NCBI GenBank assembly: GCA_050950345.1
Contig: JBMNHK010000008.1
Location: 62,001 to 126,000 of the forward strand
Source: Pelotomaculum_C sp050950345
Lineage (GTDB): Bacteria; Bacillota; Desulfotomaculia; Desulfotomaculales; Pelotomaculaceae
Reading direction: 5' to 3'
DNA: 64,000 nucleotides
Below the pieces are notes generated by a model. It was not told where the DNA came from and did no database searches. It worked only from the letters and a program-made list of their open reading frames with translations. Below, piece by piece: positions 40,533-49,538 of this stretch. A program made the translations under genes and the position numbers. Numbering within the stretch: the stretch's first letter is position 1; each line of letters opens with the position of its first letter.

Positions 40533-41027
40533 TTATTTTGTTAAAACATAAGCCGGATATAATTTCTTATATACCAAATAACCATTAATAACTGCAAAAA
40601 CAAAATATATACCTCTGATAACCATATAGGGCACACCCAAACCTAAAGCAATCCCGTTGATATCTCCCCCTACAAAAAAAGACAATAATGAAATGTAAAC
40701 AGGATCAAGCAGCAGAAACACAAAGGTCACATAATATATATAATTCTTTATATATTGCTTGTTTAATCTAATAATTTTAGGCGTAAGCAAAAATAATAGA
40801 TACCCTATCAATATTGTAACTACACTGCTTAAACCAGAAAAGGCAGCAAGTCTTAAACCGCCGATTGTTAGCGGTTGTATAATTTCTACCTCTATTCCCA
40901 GCGGAAGAACCTTAATTCCCTTGTAGATGCCCCATAATAGTGCCTGTATAATGTGAACTCCCTCATGCACAACCAAATATGTTATCCCTGCCAAAATAAT
41001 ATATAAATACTTTCTTACCATACTCAT
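40533..41027 (-). CDS. Putative membrane metalloprotease (HExxH, M50-like)
   Basis: A 164-residue protein with about four membrane helices. The motif VVHEGVHIIQALLWG carries HExxH at residues 21-25 inside the first helix, and LLLDPVYISLLS in the third hydrophobic region could provide the third ligand, the arrangement of site-2-protease-like and DUF3267-type proteins. The closest family is uncertain. ATG 41027 lies behind a weak site. A terminator-like hairpin sits in its leader at 41095-41137. Confidence 0.7.
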   Translation of the reverse strand: MSMVRKYLYIILAGITYLVVHEGVHIIQALLWGIYKGIKVLPLGIEVEIIQPLTIGGLRLAAFSGLSSVVTILIGYLLFLLTPKIIRLNKQYIKNYIYYVTFVFLLLDPVYISLLSFFVGGDINGIALGLGVPYMVIRGIYFVFAVINGYLVYKKLYPAYVLTK

Positions 41028-41094
41028 GATTGTTCACTCCCAAAACATTTCCTTAATTATGATACTGTAAAACCTACCCAATAATCCAGCCTGC

Positions 41095-41137
41095 GGAAAA
41101 AAGTGAGAGCGCCGGAGGACTTAGCCGACGCTTTCAC
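41095..41137 (-). terminator. Terminator-like hairpin in the leader of the metalloprotease gene
   Basis: On the minus strand GTGAAAGCGTCGG/CCGGCGCTCTCAC with two mismatches is followed by TTTTTT. It lies about 70 bases before the metalloprotease start and no minus-strand gene ends upstream, so it could be an attenuator. Confidence 0.5.
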
Positions 41138-41355
41138 TCCTTTATTCCAGGACATTAACAATAACGCCCGCTGGAATATATCAGAATAAAATCCTCTTGC
41201 ACCATATTGTCAACCATGTCCCCCATTCCAGTCCGGAAGGAAATAAAGAAAAATTTATTTTTACAGCAGAAATATTAGCCATTTTTGCCAGAAAATCATA
41301 TTATGTTTTAAGACCAGGAAGGTCGGACAATTTACTTTGAAAAGAGGGAAGCAAA

Positions 41356-41547
41356 ATGAATTGTAAAAAAGAAAATGAATGCAATTGCCGCATTCATATC
41401 GAAGACAGTATTGCTATAATAATTTGTGGTGAAGTCGAAATTGAAAGAATGAAACATTTGCTTGGAAATGCCGCGGAAGAAAAAGGGCATAAAAATCCAA
41501 ATATAAAAGTGAAACCTTATTCGGAACAAGATTCATCTGGACAATAG
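41356..41547 (+). CDS. Small cysteine-containing protein of unknown function
   Basis: A 63-residue protein with ATG 41356 behind GAGGGAAG and a good terminator 27 bases after its stop, so it is probably real. The N-terminus has three cysteines (NCKKENECNCRIH) and the middle a fourth (IIICGEVEIE). The pattern could bind metal, but no family is recognised. Confidence 0.6.
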   Translation: MNCKKENECNCRIHIEDSIAIIICGEVEIERMKHLLGNAAEEKGHKNPNIKVKPYSEQDSSGQ

Positions 41548-41573
41548 GCTCTGCGAATAGCAACCTAGCGTAT

Positions 41574-41605
41574 GCCGGGGTTCTCTAAACCCTGGCTTTC
41601 TTCTT
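41574..41605 (+). terminator. Terminator of the small cysteine-containing gene
   Basis: GCCGGGGTT (41574-41582) and AACCCTGGC (41588-41596), one G-T pair, followed by TTTCTTCTT. Confidence 0.8.
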
Positions 41606-41695
41606 GCAAGGGGGAAACCCTGTCATACAAATGAATTAAAATTTACAATCCACCAAATACTACTCTAGACAAAAAAGGAAAGGTGCGGAACGGTA

Positions 41696-42229
41696 ATGAG
41701 TAATCAAGTCTTACTGTGGTCAATGATAATTCTGCCTTAGTTTACTTTGTTTTTGATGAGGAAAAATGATATTAAGCGTTTTATGCCTGTGGGTTTATTC
41801 GCTGCTCTTTCAAGTATTATCTTTGTAGAGGCAGGACAAACCCTGGGGTGGTTTGTCTTTGGAGAAACAGCTTATCCATTAAGAACCCCAACCTATATTT
41901 TGGGACTAAACATAATAGCTACCATGTGGCTGTTTTACTTTACATATGGCCGGTTTTGGACTTACTTAGCCATAGACATAGTGCTAAACTTTGTATTTAT
42001 TTATTTATTTCATGTTTATTATTTAGGAAGCAAGGGGATTTTTCGTGAAGTGGGTATAACCCCTTTGGAAAATGTACTATTTGCTACTATCCATGGAATT
42101 ATAACGTACGGCTATCAAGTATGGCAGGAAGGAGCCTTTAAACAGGCCGAACAGAACAGAACGCATATGCAGCCGGTTTTAGCCAAACTACTTCCTAAAG
42201 CTAAAGGCTCCCCCCGTGAAGATGACTAA
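41696..42229 (+). pseudogene. Small multispan membrane protein with an in-frame amber codon
   Basis: The frame begins at ATG 41696 with AAAGGTGCGG upstream and reads MSNQVLLWSMIILP, then TAG at 41738-41740, then FTLFLMRKNDIKRFMPVGL and three more helices to a soluble tail. The bases before the TAG clearly encode the first helix of the same protein, and a TGG tryptophan codon at that place would restore it. The second half has a TTG (41747) and ATG (41756) that could restart translation, but neither has a ribosome binding site. The family is a small Firmicutes membrane protein of unknown role. Confidence 0.75.
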
Positions 42230-42387
42230 TGCTATAAAAACGCAATTTTGCAAACTTGCTATTTTTCTTGCTTATCTCCTAAAGAAATGAAGAATGGCTA
42301 GGATTTCAGATTATAGAGGTAACTAACATGGAATTTACCCGCTTTTAAATTTTATTATTCCCTTTTTGTTCCCTTTTCAATTAAAAT

Positions 42388-42413
42388 CGCCTCCAGGCAA
42401 AATCCTGGAGGCG
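42388..42413 (-). terminator. Terminator of the tRNA-Gly/tRNA-Arg unit
   Basis: A perfect ten-base stem CGCCTCCAGG/CCTGGAGGCG with a six-base loop; on the minus strand ATTTTAATTG follows. It is 11 bases beyond the tRNA-Arg 3' end. Confidence 0.8.
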
Positions 42414-42423
42414 TTGATTTCTC

Positions 42424-42500
<77 letters not shown>

Positions 42501-42505
42501 ATGCA

Positions 42506-42579
42506 TGGAGCGGGTGAAGGGAATCGAACCCTCGTAATCGGCTTGGAAGGCCGACGCTCTACCATTGAGCTACACCCGC
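42506..42579 (-). tRNA. tRNA-Gly (anticodon TCC)
   Basis: Acceptor GCGGGTG/CACCCGC, anticodon stem CGGC-CTTCCAA-GCCG, T-loop GGTTCGATTCC, 3' CCA encoded. It precedes tRNA-Arg in the same transcript, about 60 bases after the phosphodiesterase gene, so the tRNAs may be cotranscribed with that operon. Confidence 0.97.
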
Positions 42580-42640
42580 ACGGTAAAACATATCTGCTCG
42601 ATCAATGCATTTACTATTATAACTAAAAACACTACTCACG

Positions 42641-43135
42641 TCAAAGATTTTGTGTTTTATCTTTTAACCGGTAAATGGCAGGCTTAATCCCTTCCTTATC
42701 TATTTCCAGGATGCCGTAGCTGGGACCCCCGGTGTCACGGGGTTTGGATATGCTGCCTGGATTAAATAGCAGTATACCGTCTTCCCCAGTGATCTCGGCC
42801 CTATGGCTGTGTCCGAATACAACCGCGTCAGCGCCGGTCGCCTTAGCCCGTGCCAGCAGTTTTGCGTTCCTGTTTTCGTAGCCAAAGGCATGTCCGTGCA
42901 CTAAGAGTATTTTCTTGCCGGACAGTTCGAGCGGCAACTCCAGGGGTCCCTCGCCATACGGGTCACAGTTGCCCAGCACCGCCCTTGTTGGAACTTTTAT
43001 TTCAGCTGCGAGGTTGAAGGCATCGCGGTAAAAGTCTCCGGCATGAATCACCAGATCTACCGGGCCGGCTTCTTTTAGTGCCTGCAAGGCATTAGCCAGT
43101 TCGCCGTGGCTGTCGCTAAAGACAATCACCCGCAA
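42641..43135 (-). CDS. YfcE/MJ0936-family metallophosphoesterase
   Basis: A 164-residue calcineurin-like phosphoesterase with all metal-binding motifs: FSDSHGE, VIHAGDFYRD, LGNCDPYG, LVHGHAFGY and FGHSHRAE. Small enzymes of this family hydrolyse phosphodiesters such as cyclic nucleotide analogues with Mn2+; the natural substrate is unclear. It follows the dITPase gene by 17 bases, and this phosphoesterase-dITPase-RNase PH order is common in Firmicutes. Confidence 0.93.
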   Translation of the reverse strand: MRVIVFSDSHGELANALQALKEAGPVDLVIHAGDFYRDAFNLAAEIKVPTRAVLGNCDPYGEGPLELPLELSGKKILLVHGHAFGYENRNAKLLARAKATGADAVVFGHSHRAEITGEDGILLFNPGSISKPRDTGGPSYGILEIDKEGIKPAIYRLKDKTQNL

Positions 43136-43152
43136 CTCTCTCCACTCCTTAC

Positions 43153-43746
43153 TTAATTTTTGAGTTTGGACAGGATGTCCACCGCCCCTGCCAGGGCTTT
43201 GGCGCGGTGGCTGATTTTGTTTTTGACCGCTGCATCAAGCTCGGCAAAAGTTTTGCCATATTCCGGCACATAAAACAAAGGGTCATACCCAAATCCCCCT
43301 TCACCCCTGGGGCTCTCGGCAATTACCCCTTCGCAGGTACCTGTTGAGGTCCTCATACTTCCATCCGGCCAGGCTATAGCGACGACACATTGAAAGCGGG
43401 CCGTCCTGCGCTCCGGTGGTAGTCCGGCCAATAGCTCCAACAGCTTGCGGTTGTTGGCCAGGTCGTCCTTACCCTCGCCGGCAAACCGGGAGGAATAGAC
43501 ACCCGGGGCACCGTCCAGGGCGTCAACCTCAAGACCGGAGTCGTCTGCCAGGGCCAGAAGGCCCGTATGCTTTGCCACAGCCGCAGCCTTAATGATGGCG
43601 TTTTCCTTGAAAGTAGCGCCGTCTTCTATTATTTCGCCCAGCTCAGAAAATGAGCTTAAGGAAAGCACTTCAAAACCATAAGGAGCCAGTAAGTCTGTCA
43701 ACTCCCGGAGTTTACCCTCATTGCGGGTGGCCAGAACTAGTTGCAT
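43153..43746 (-). CDS. rdgB: XTP/dITP diphosphatase (non-canonical purine NTP pyrophosphatase)
   Basis: The HAM1/RdgB family motif LATRNEGKLREL opens the protein, followed by LALADDSGLEVDALDGAPG with the metal-binding Asp residues, SSRFAGEGKDDLANN and GFGYDPLFY. It removes ITP, dITP and XTP from the nucleotide pool by pyrophosphate release. ATG 43746 lies inside the end of the RNase PH gene (10-base overlap) and follows GGGGAGGAGC; a longer upstream frame is not coding. Confidence 0.96.
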   Translation of the reverse strand: MQLVLATRNEGKLRELTDLLAPYGFEVLSLSSFSELGEIIEDGATFKENAIIKAAAVAKHTGLLALADDSGLEVDALDGAPGVYSSRFAGEGKDDLANNRKLLELLAGLPPERRTARFQCVVAIAWPDGSMRTSTGTCEGVIAESPRGEGGFGYDPLFYVPEYGKTFAELDAAVKNKISHRAKALAGAVDILSKLKN

Positions 43747-44495
43747 GTCCCTTGCTCCTCCCCTATTCTCCCGGCGTCTTCGCCCAGAACCTGTTTCTGG
43801 TAGTTGATCAGCCATTCGATGCCCTGTTGAGCCAGAGCCAGCATCCCGTCCATCTCCTGCCGGGTGAAGGAGGCTTCTTCACCTGTGCCCTGTACTTCTA
43901 CAAAACGGCCATCTCCGGTCATGACAATGTTCATGTCCACTTCCGCCGCTGCATCTTCTTCATAGCAAAGATCCAGGATCAGCTCTCCTGCCAGTCTGCC
44001 CACGCTGGTGGCTGCAACGAAATCCTTCACCGGCATCGATTTCAGCACACCCTGTTCCATTAGGCCGTTAACCGCATCCACCAGGGCAACAAAAGATCCT
44101 GTGATGGAGGCCGTCCTGGTACCCCCGTCCGCTTGAATCACGTCACAGTCGATGATGATGGTGCGTTCACCCAGGGCAGTCAGATCCATGACTGCCCTGA
44201 GGGCGCGTCCAATCAACCGCTGGATTTCATGGGTACGGCCGCCCACCTTTCCCTTTGCTGCCTCCCGGGCAGTTCTTGTCCCGGTGGCCCTGGGCAGCAT
44301 GCCGTATTCGGCTGTGACCCAGCCTTTGCCCGTGCCTTTAAGAAACATGGGCGGCTTATCCTCCACCGATGCCGTACAGATCACTCTGGTATCACCGACT
44401 TCAACCAGTACCGAGCCTTCCGCATGTTTATTATATCCTCTGGTGATCCGAACCGGCCGCAGCTGGTCCGGCTTTCTCCCGTCGCTTCTTTGCAT
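43737..44495 (-). CDS. rph: Ribonuclease PH
   Basis: The 252-residue protein is a complete RNase PH: RKPDQLRPVRITRGY at the start, TAEYGMLPRATGTR, GGRTHEIQRLIGRALRAV, IIDCDVIQADGGTRTASITG (phosphate and metal site) and DFVAATSVGRL. It trims tRNA 3' ends by phosphorolysis. It sits between the MBL hydrolase gene and rdgB in one run of minus-strand genes that also ends in two tRNAs. Confidence 0.97.
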   Translation of the reverse strand: MQRSDGRKPDQLRPVRITRGYNKHAEGSVLVEVGDTRVICTASVEDKPPMFLKGTGKGWVTAEYGMLPRATGTRTAREAAKGKVGGRTHEIQRLIGRALRAVMDLTALGERTIIIDCDVIQADGGTRTASITGSFVALVDAVNGLMEQGVLKSMPVKDFVAATSVGRLAGELILDLCYEEDAAAEVDMNIVMTGDGRFVEVQGTGEEASFTRQEMDGMLALAQQGIEWLINYQKQVLGEDAGRIGEEQGTCN

Positions 44496-44530
44496 GGTTG
44501 CACCCCTTTGTTGTACTCTGCAATAATCTA

Positions 44531-45307
44531 CTATGCTCTGATTTTATATACTTCTCGCTCCCTGGCCCACTGTACCTGCTTGCCAAAACCTTCGGCCGCT
44601 TGCCGGCACAGTACCTCCGGGTCATACTCCGGCCAAATATGGGTCAACAGGAGGCGTTTTACCCCAGCCTGCAAACTGATTTCGCCGGCCTGCCGCGCGG
44701 TCAGGTGGCTCTCCCGCATCCTTTCTGCGTCACTGTCCAAACCGCTGGCCTCACACAGAAAGAGATCCGCGTCTGTAGCCAGCCTGAGGATTTCTTCCGT
44801 CCTTGCCGTGTCGCTGGAAAAGACAAAACGACCCCTTGCTTCTACGGCTATGGAATAGGTAGGAATCGGGTGTTTGGCCTTGACAAAATGGAAGGTCAGA
44901 CTGCCCCAGGTGAGCTTCCGGGCCTGTAAGCCGCTGGCCAGGGTTACCTCGGGCAAGGCTTCGATGGCGGTAACCTCGTAAGCTTCTTTAAAGCCGGCCA
45001 GTTCCTGATAGGGCGCCTCAGGTAGGGATGGGGCTACCAGCCTCAGCGGCTCGGCCCGCCCTCCTTCCCGCCTCGCTCCTTCCAGGCCATGCCGCAATGG
45101 ATAGAGATCCAGGTAGTGGTCATGGTGCAGGTGGGAAATAATCACGCCGTCCAGGAGCCGAAAATCCATAAACTCGCGCAACCGGCTCAAACTGCCGTTA
45201 CCCGCTTCCAACATAATATTCAAGCCCCCTCCCCGCAACAGGTAGCCTGAACAAGCTCCTCCTGCTTTGGGATAAGGCGCCCAACAACCAAGAACAGCTA
45301 TCTCCAT
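44531..45307 (-). CDS. MBL-fold metallohydrolase, RNase Z-like
   Basis: A 258-residue metallo-beta-lactamase fold with the zinc motif SHLHHDHYLDL (residues 58-67), the second-site region KAKHPIPTYSIAV, FSSDTARTEE and the late histidine in LLLTHIWPEYDP. The closest relatives are RNase Z-like hydrolases that lack the long flexible arm; true tRNA processing is not proven. It starts with ATG behind AGGAGGAAACC and is followed 35 bases later by rph. Confidence 0.9.
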   Translation of the reverse strand: MEIAVLGCWAPYPKAGGACSGYLLRGGGLNIMLEAGNGSLSRLREFMDFRLLDGVIISHLHHDHYLDLYPLRHGLEGARREGGRAEPLRLVAPSLPEAPYQELAGFKEAYEVTAIEALPEVTLASGLQARKLTWGSLTFHFVKAKHPIPTYSIAVEARGRFVFSSDTARTEEILRLATDADLFLCEASGLDSDAERMRESHLTARQAGEISLQAGVKRLLLTHIWPEYDPEVLCRQAAEGFGKQVQWAREREVYKIRA

Positions 45308-45339
45308 TGGGTTTCCTCCTTCTTCAAAAAATCAGTTCA

Positions 45340-46113
45340 TTACTGTTTTTTGCTATGCCTGGCTGCGTCCACACAGCAGCCGATTGCTCCGGCGAATTGA
45401 GGGTTTTCAGGAACCAACACCTTCCGGCCCAATTCCTCCCTGATAATTTCCACCAGAGCACTATTTTGCGCCACCCCGCCGGTAAAAACGATAACGTCAC
45501 TGGCCAGCTTCGCCAGCATCGGCTTGACCCTCTTAAAGATGCTGTAATTGACGCCTGCCGCCAGGCTCTCCATAGAATAACCATCCACCACCAAACCGAT
45601 GAGCTCGCTTTCGCCGAAAACGGCGCAGGTCGAGGTGAGTTCGGCCGGCTCACGCCTGTGCCGGCTCAGCTCCTCCATACTTATATTCAGAGCTGCAGCC
45701 ATATTCTCAAGATAGCGCCCGGTGCTGGCGGCACATTTATCATTGGTTAAAAAATCCACCAATTTACCCTGCCTTACCAGGCCTACTTTGCTGTCCTGGC
45801 CGCCTAAATCCAGCAGAGTAAAATCCGCCAGCCCTGTAAGATGGGCGGCACCCTGGACATGGGCCTGGATTTCAGGAATGACCCGGGCGCCCTTGACGTT
45901 TATCGCCTGCCGTCCGTAGCCGGTAGCCGTAATGGAATGGCTGCCGGCCAGCAGTCCCATACTGGCAGCCTCCACTACCAGGCGCCCGTTTTCACGCTTG
46001 CCATAATCACGGTAAAACTGCAAGGTATCAAATTTCTCCAGCCACATGGCCTTGTCTTCCTCCTGCAGCGCCAGTTTTACACTGCGGCTGCCGAGGTCAA
46101 TACCGATATACAT
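45340..46113 (-). CDS. 2-hydroxyacyl-CoA dehydratase activator-type ATPase (BadF/BcrA family)
   Basis: The 257-residue ASKHA-fold protein has the phosphate-1 motif YIGIDLGSRSVK, LLDLGGQDSKV, and the two cysteines that in this family bind one [4Fe-4S] cluster across the homodimer: NDKCAASTGRY (Cys127) and STCAVFGESE (Cys163), then FTGGVAQNSALV. It uses ATP hydrolysis to push a low-potential electron into a partner, here the D-component-like protein encoded directly upstream (six bases apart). No alpha subunit gene is present, so the pair may be of the double-cubane-cluster type rather than a true dehydratase. Confidence 0.93.
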   Translation of the reverse strand: MYIGIDLGSRSVKLALQEEDKAMWLEKFDTLQFYRDYGKRENGRLVVEAASMGLLAGSHSITATGYGRQAINVKGARVIPEIQAHVQGAAHLTGLADFTLLDLGGQDSKVGLVRQGKLVDFLTNDKCAASTGRYLENMAAALNISMEELSRHRREPAELTSTCAVFGESELIGLVVDGYSMESLAAGVNYSIFKRVKPMLAKLASDVIVFTGGVAQNSALVEIIREELGRKVLVPENPQFAGAIGCCVDAARHSKKQ

Positions 46114-46119
46114 CAGGGC

Positions 46120-47130
46120 TCACCTCAACATATCCAAAAAAACTTCCAGACGCATACGCGTGCGGGCGTCCAGACGGCTGGGCTTGTCACATTCCAGGGT
46201 CAAAACAGGCAGCTTAAGCTTCTGTCTGATGATCAGATCCTCAATATGCCGGTAGCAGAAACTCTGGGCATAGTGGATGATCCCATCCAGCTTGCGCCTT
46301 GCTGCTTCACGCTGAATATCCTCCAGACGGAAAAAAATTCCGTAAGGATAGGTATAAAGGCGGTATTGCTCCACCATATCCCCCACACCATAGGGCATGC
46401 TGAACTGCCTTTGGGTCTCATTATATACCACCCGGGCGCCCCGTTCCTCAAGGAAGTCATATATTTCTCCAACAATCGGCGGCACACCTATATATCCGAG
46501 GCGCAATTCTCCCTCTCTGGGGGGCTGCTCCTTTGCTTTTTCTATGAACAATTCTGCCTCAGCAGCAAATTTTTCAGGCTCCCCATTAAAATCGCTGCTG
46601 CTGAGCTGAAAGATGTGGTTATCCCACCCGCCAACCAGGTTTTCCTGCCAGGTCAGCCGGTCGATTTCCCAGATTTTGCTCCTTACGGCATCAAGTCGCT
46701 TTTTCTGTTCATTGGCCTGGGACCAGCTGACTCCAAAGTGGGACATCATTTTTTCCATCTGCAGGCGAAGCATGTCCGGATCCCGGTCAAAGGGATAAGC
46801 AAAAGGCACGACTTTCAAGTCCGCCAATTGCAGGGTCTCCATGAGGGCATGGGTATTGCTGCAATCACCCTGGGTGACCGCAATAATGGTGTCTATATCT
46901 TTATTATTTAAGACTGTGCTGTAGATCCCCTTGATCCAGGCGCACAGGTTGCGCGGGTAACCGGCTAACTCAGCCTCCTCCACTAACGCCTGGGGATTCT
47001 CAGCAGTCATAAAAATATTATTTAAATCCACCGGTGTGCAACCTGCCGCATAGATAATCTCTACCGGCACTGTAGTTGTTATGCCAACCTTTGGCAAATC
47101 CTCATTCCTCTCCTTATTGCGTCTTATCAT
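46120..47130 (-). CDS. 2-hydroxyacyl-CoA dehydratase D-component-like iron-sulfur protein
   Basis: A 336-residue protein of the HgdB/HgdA family: VGITTTVPVEIIYAAGCTPV, YPRNLCAWIKGIY and TQGDCSNTHAL carry Cys31, Cys63 and Cys90, and two more cysteines lie in QSFCYRH and TLECDKPSR. These bind an iron-sulfur cluster. A single such gene with its activator, without a partner subunit, matches YjiM/YjiL-type pairs and the double-cubane-cluster proteins described from Carboxydothermus, which reduce small substrates at low potential. The substrate is unknown. Confidence 0.9.
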   Translation of the reverse strand: MIRRNKERNEDLPKVGITTTVPVEIIYAAGCTPVDLNNIFMTAENPQALVEEAELAGYPRNLCAWIKGIYSTVLNNKDIDTIIAVTQGDCSNTHALMETLQLADLKVVPFAYPFDRDPDMLRLQMEKMMSHFGVSWSQANEQKKRLDAVRSKIWEIDRLTWQENLVGGWDNHIFQLSSSDFNGEPEKFAAEAELFIEKAKEQPPREGELRLGYIGVPPIVGEIYDFLEERGARVVYNETQRQFSMPYGVGDMVEQYRLYTYPYGIFFRLEDIQREAARRKLDGIIHYAQSFCYRHIEDLIIRQKLKLPVLTLECDKPSRLDARTRMRLEVFLDMLR

Positions 47131-47240
47131 TATTCCCCTGAAGAAGGGTAGCCATGAATCCTTTGTTTATTATTTATCCTAAAGCAGTATACAAAAAATA
47201 GCATCCCCATTTCAACAAAAAATTGAGTCCTGGAAAAGAG

Positions 47241-47279
47241 AACCGGCCTTGCCCCGCATTTAAAGGACTAAGGCCGGTT
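47241..47279 (-). terminator. Terminator of the amidase gene
   Basis: AACCGGCCTT/AAGGCCGGTT, a perfect ten-base stem, followed on the minus strand by CTCTTTTCC. It is 20 bases past the amidase stop. Confidence 0.75.
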
Positions 47280-47298
47280 GCTTAAGTCATGCTCTTGC

Positions 47299-49290
47299 TT
47301 AAGCTGTTCTTTTCCCTGCAAAGTATTTTACTATCCCATCTACGATGGCCTGGGCGGCTTTGTTCTTGAAGCTGTCCGTGTTAATCAGTTTCTCTTCAGC
47401 TTCGTTAGAGATAAAGGCCAACTCCACCAGTACTGCCGGCATATTGGATGTGCGCAACACCGCAAAGTTTGCTTCTTTGACACCTATGTCACGCAGCCCC
47501 AGGCTGTCTACCAGTTCATCCTGAATTGCTTGCGCCAGCCTGTAGCTCTCTTGACGCCTGAGCGTTTCGCTGGAGCTGCCGGAGCCGGGGTAAATATAGG
47601 TGCTGGTACCGCCAATAGATGGATTATCGTTGGCGTTAATATGGATGCTGACAAAGATGTCGGCATTACCCTTGTTGGCAATATCGGAGCGGGCATACAA
47701 ACCTACATCCGAGTCTCTGGATCTAGTCATAATGGCATTGGCCATTTTAGCCTTCAGCAGTTTTTCCACTCGCCTGGCAATATCCAGGTTGATGGCCTTT
47801 TCCCGGGTACCGGCCTGTCCAATCGCCCCGGGATCGGGACCGCCATGTCCGGGATCAATGACAATTCTCCTGTTTTTCAATATTTCCGCCAGATTGGGGA
47901 TATAAGTATCAACAGTCAGGGTCTTTCTGTCGCCGGCCAGAGATACTTCATACATAGCATCCTTATTCAGCTCGAAGACCAGCCTGGTCACAGCGGGATT
48001 CTTTTGAAAATAGCCAGAGCGCACAGTGCTCACTGTTTTAGTGCCTACCTTTTGTTTTTCCGCCAGGGTTCCGGGAGCCACACCCTGGATATCTACCACC
48101 AAGCGGTCGGGATTGCTCAGGAAAAAGGAATTGTAGGTGACAGGGGTGTCAGTTTTGATCACAAAGCTGGTCTGCTCAGTGGAAGTTTTTTTCACGACCA
48201 TGGACTGCACATTACCAACTGCACTGTGCTCGTTCCGGTCAGCCCCTCTAGATACCGTATCATTCAACGCCACCAGCCAGCCGGCCACCCAACCGCTGCT
48301 GCCATTGGGCAGTTTGACCTGACACCAGTCACCAGACTGACCCAGTAACGGCAAACTGTTTCCCTTAACAACAGTGCCAATAATGGAGCTAGACGTACCG
48401 GGTCCGCTGCGGACATTGACAACACTACCGTTCACTACGGCTATCTTTTCTGTGCTGCCGGCAGCAGGCGGCGTCTGGCTCCCGGCTGGCGGTTGTGCAG
48501 GCTGTGTACTACCACCTGTCTGCCCAGGAGTATCCTTTACTGTCACCAGCCAACCGGCTATCCAGCCAGTGCCGCCAGTGGGAAGACTAACCTGGTACCA
48601 ATCACCTTCTTGCCCCAGAACAGTCAGATTGTTACCCTGCACAACCGAGCCCACCACGGGGTTGGTTGTACCAGGACCGCTGCGTATATTGACGACACTG
48701 CCGCTCACTGTGGCGACTTTTGACCCGCTAACCGGTGTAGTAGCAGGCGGTTGGCCGGCTGGGGCCTGGGGTGTAGGGGCTTGTCCACCCTCAAGTTTCA
48801 CCAGCCAGCCAGACACCCAACCCGTACCCGTAGTCAACTGGATTCTGACCCAATCGCCGCTCTTATCGAGAACCTGGTAGCGCTCACCGCTGTTGCCTTG
48901 CGCTACCACTCCATGGTTGGTGCCGGGGCCACTTCTAATATTGATATAATTACCGTTTAATACTGCTACCTGGCCGGTTGTTGCAGCTGCAGGTTGCGAC
49001 TGTTGCACATCCAACAACCAACCTGCGACCCAACCCTGGCCGCCGCTGTTTAAAGCAACACTATACCAGTCTGAATCCTGCTCTAAAATATTCATTTTTT
49101 CACCCTGTTTGGCCTGAGCAACCACTGCATAGTCTGTCCCCGGTCCGCTGCGCACATTGACTGCATTGGCAGTCACGACAGCAGTCCCTCCGGCAGACCA
49201 TGCCGGATTGCCGCAAAATAGTACAGCTCCGGCCAGTAGAACCGAACCGCAAAATATGGATAAAGGACGTAACGGATTCCTAATATTCAT
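47299..49290 (-). CDS. N-acetylmuramoyl-L-alanine amidase with four SH3 domains and AMIN domain
   Basis: From ATG 49290 (behind TGGAGG) the protein has about 663 residues: a signal peptide to about residue 32; four bacterial SH3 domains of about 60 residues each, marked by NVRSGPGT or NIRSGPGT and GWVAGWL, joined by Pro/Gly/Gln-rich linkers; an AMIN domain (FFLSNPDRLVVDIQG, VSTVRSGYFQKNPAVTRLVF); and an Amidase_3 zinc domain (RRIVIDPGHGGPDPGAIG, FVSIHINAND, PAVLVELAFISNEAE). It cuts the amide bond between MurNAc and the stem peptide outside the membrane. Such enzymes serve in cell separation or sporulation. Confidence 0.95.
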   Translation of the reverse strand: MNIRNPLRPLSIFCGSVLLAGAVLFCGNPAWSAGGTAVVTANAVNVRSGPGTDYAVVAQAKQGEKMNILEQDSDWYSVALNSGGQGWVAGWLLDVQQSQPAAATTGQVAVLNGNYINIRSGPGTNHGVVAQGNSGERYQVLDKSGDWVRIQLTTGTGWVSGWLVKLEGGQAPTPQAPAGQPPATTPVSGSKVATVSGSVVNIRSGPGTTNPVVGSVVQGNNLTVLGQEGDWYQVSLPTGGTGWIAGWLVTVKDTPGQTGGSTQPAQPPAGSQTPPAAGSTEKIAVVNGSVVNVRSGPGTSSSIIGTVVKGNSLPLLGQSGDWCQVKLPNGSSGWVAGWLVALNDTVSRGADRNEHSAVGNVQSMVVKKTSTEQTSFVIKTDTPVTYNSFFLSNPDRLVVDIQGVAPGTLAEKQKVGTKTVSTVRSGYFQKNPAVTRLVFELNKDAMYEVSLAGDRKTLTVDTYIPNLAEILKNRRIVIDPGHGGPDPGAIGQAGTREKAINLDIARRVEKLLKAKMANAIMTRSRDSDVGLYARSDIANKGNADIFVSIHINANDNPSIGGTSTYIYPGSGSSSETLRRQESYRLAQAIQDELVDSLGLRDIGVKEANFAVLRTSNMPAVLVELAFISNEAEEKLINTDSFKNKAAQAIVDGIVKYFAGKRTA

Positions 49291-49394
49291 CAGTTTAACC
49301 TCCATCAATCACCAGTCAATTAATTGAGTTGGCTAAGTGTGCATTTTCTACATAATCACCCAGGATTCCTCTTAAGGAAACAGTTTTTTTATAA

Positions 49395-49425
49395 TAAAAA
49401 ACCATATGTGTTAGATCCATATGGT
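49395..49425 (-). terminator. Terminator after the 49539-50453 gene
   Basis: On the minus strand ACCATATG/CATATGGT with a nine-base loop is followed by TTTTTTATT. It separates the unknown dehydrogenase-like gene from the amidase gene. Confidence 0.75.
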
Positions 49426-49538
49426 TAGACCGAATTGCAAAGTATTTGGTTCGAACAAAAACAATTTCATTGTAGTATTTTGTGCTATCTTAGACTATTT
49501 TCAATAAATAACTCTCTTTTTGCCCATTCTTCACATCA

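Noticed and set aside
41738..41740. Pyrrolysine codon
   Set aside because: No pyl genes in the window, and the site fits a tryptophan-to-stop change in a helix.
45841..46911. Long plus-strand frame of 356 codons
   Set aside because: It is antisense to the activator and D-component genes, whose families are certain; high GC makes such shadows common.
47278..48348. Plus-strand frame of 356 codons
   Set aside because: Antisense shadow of the amidase gene.
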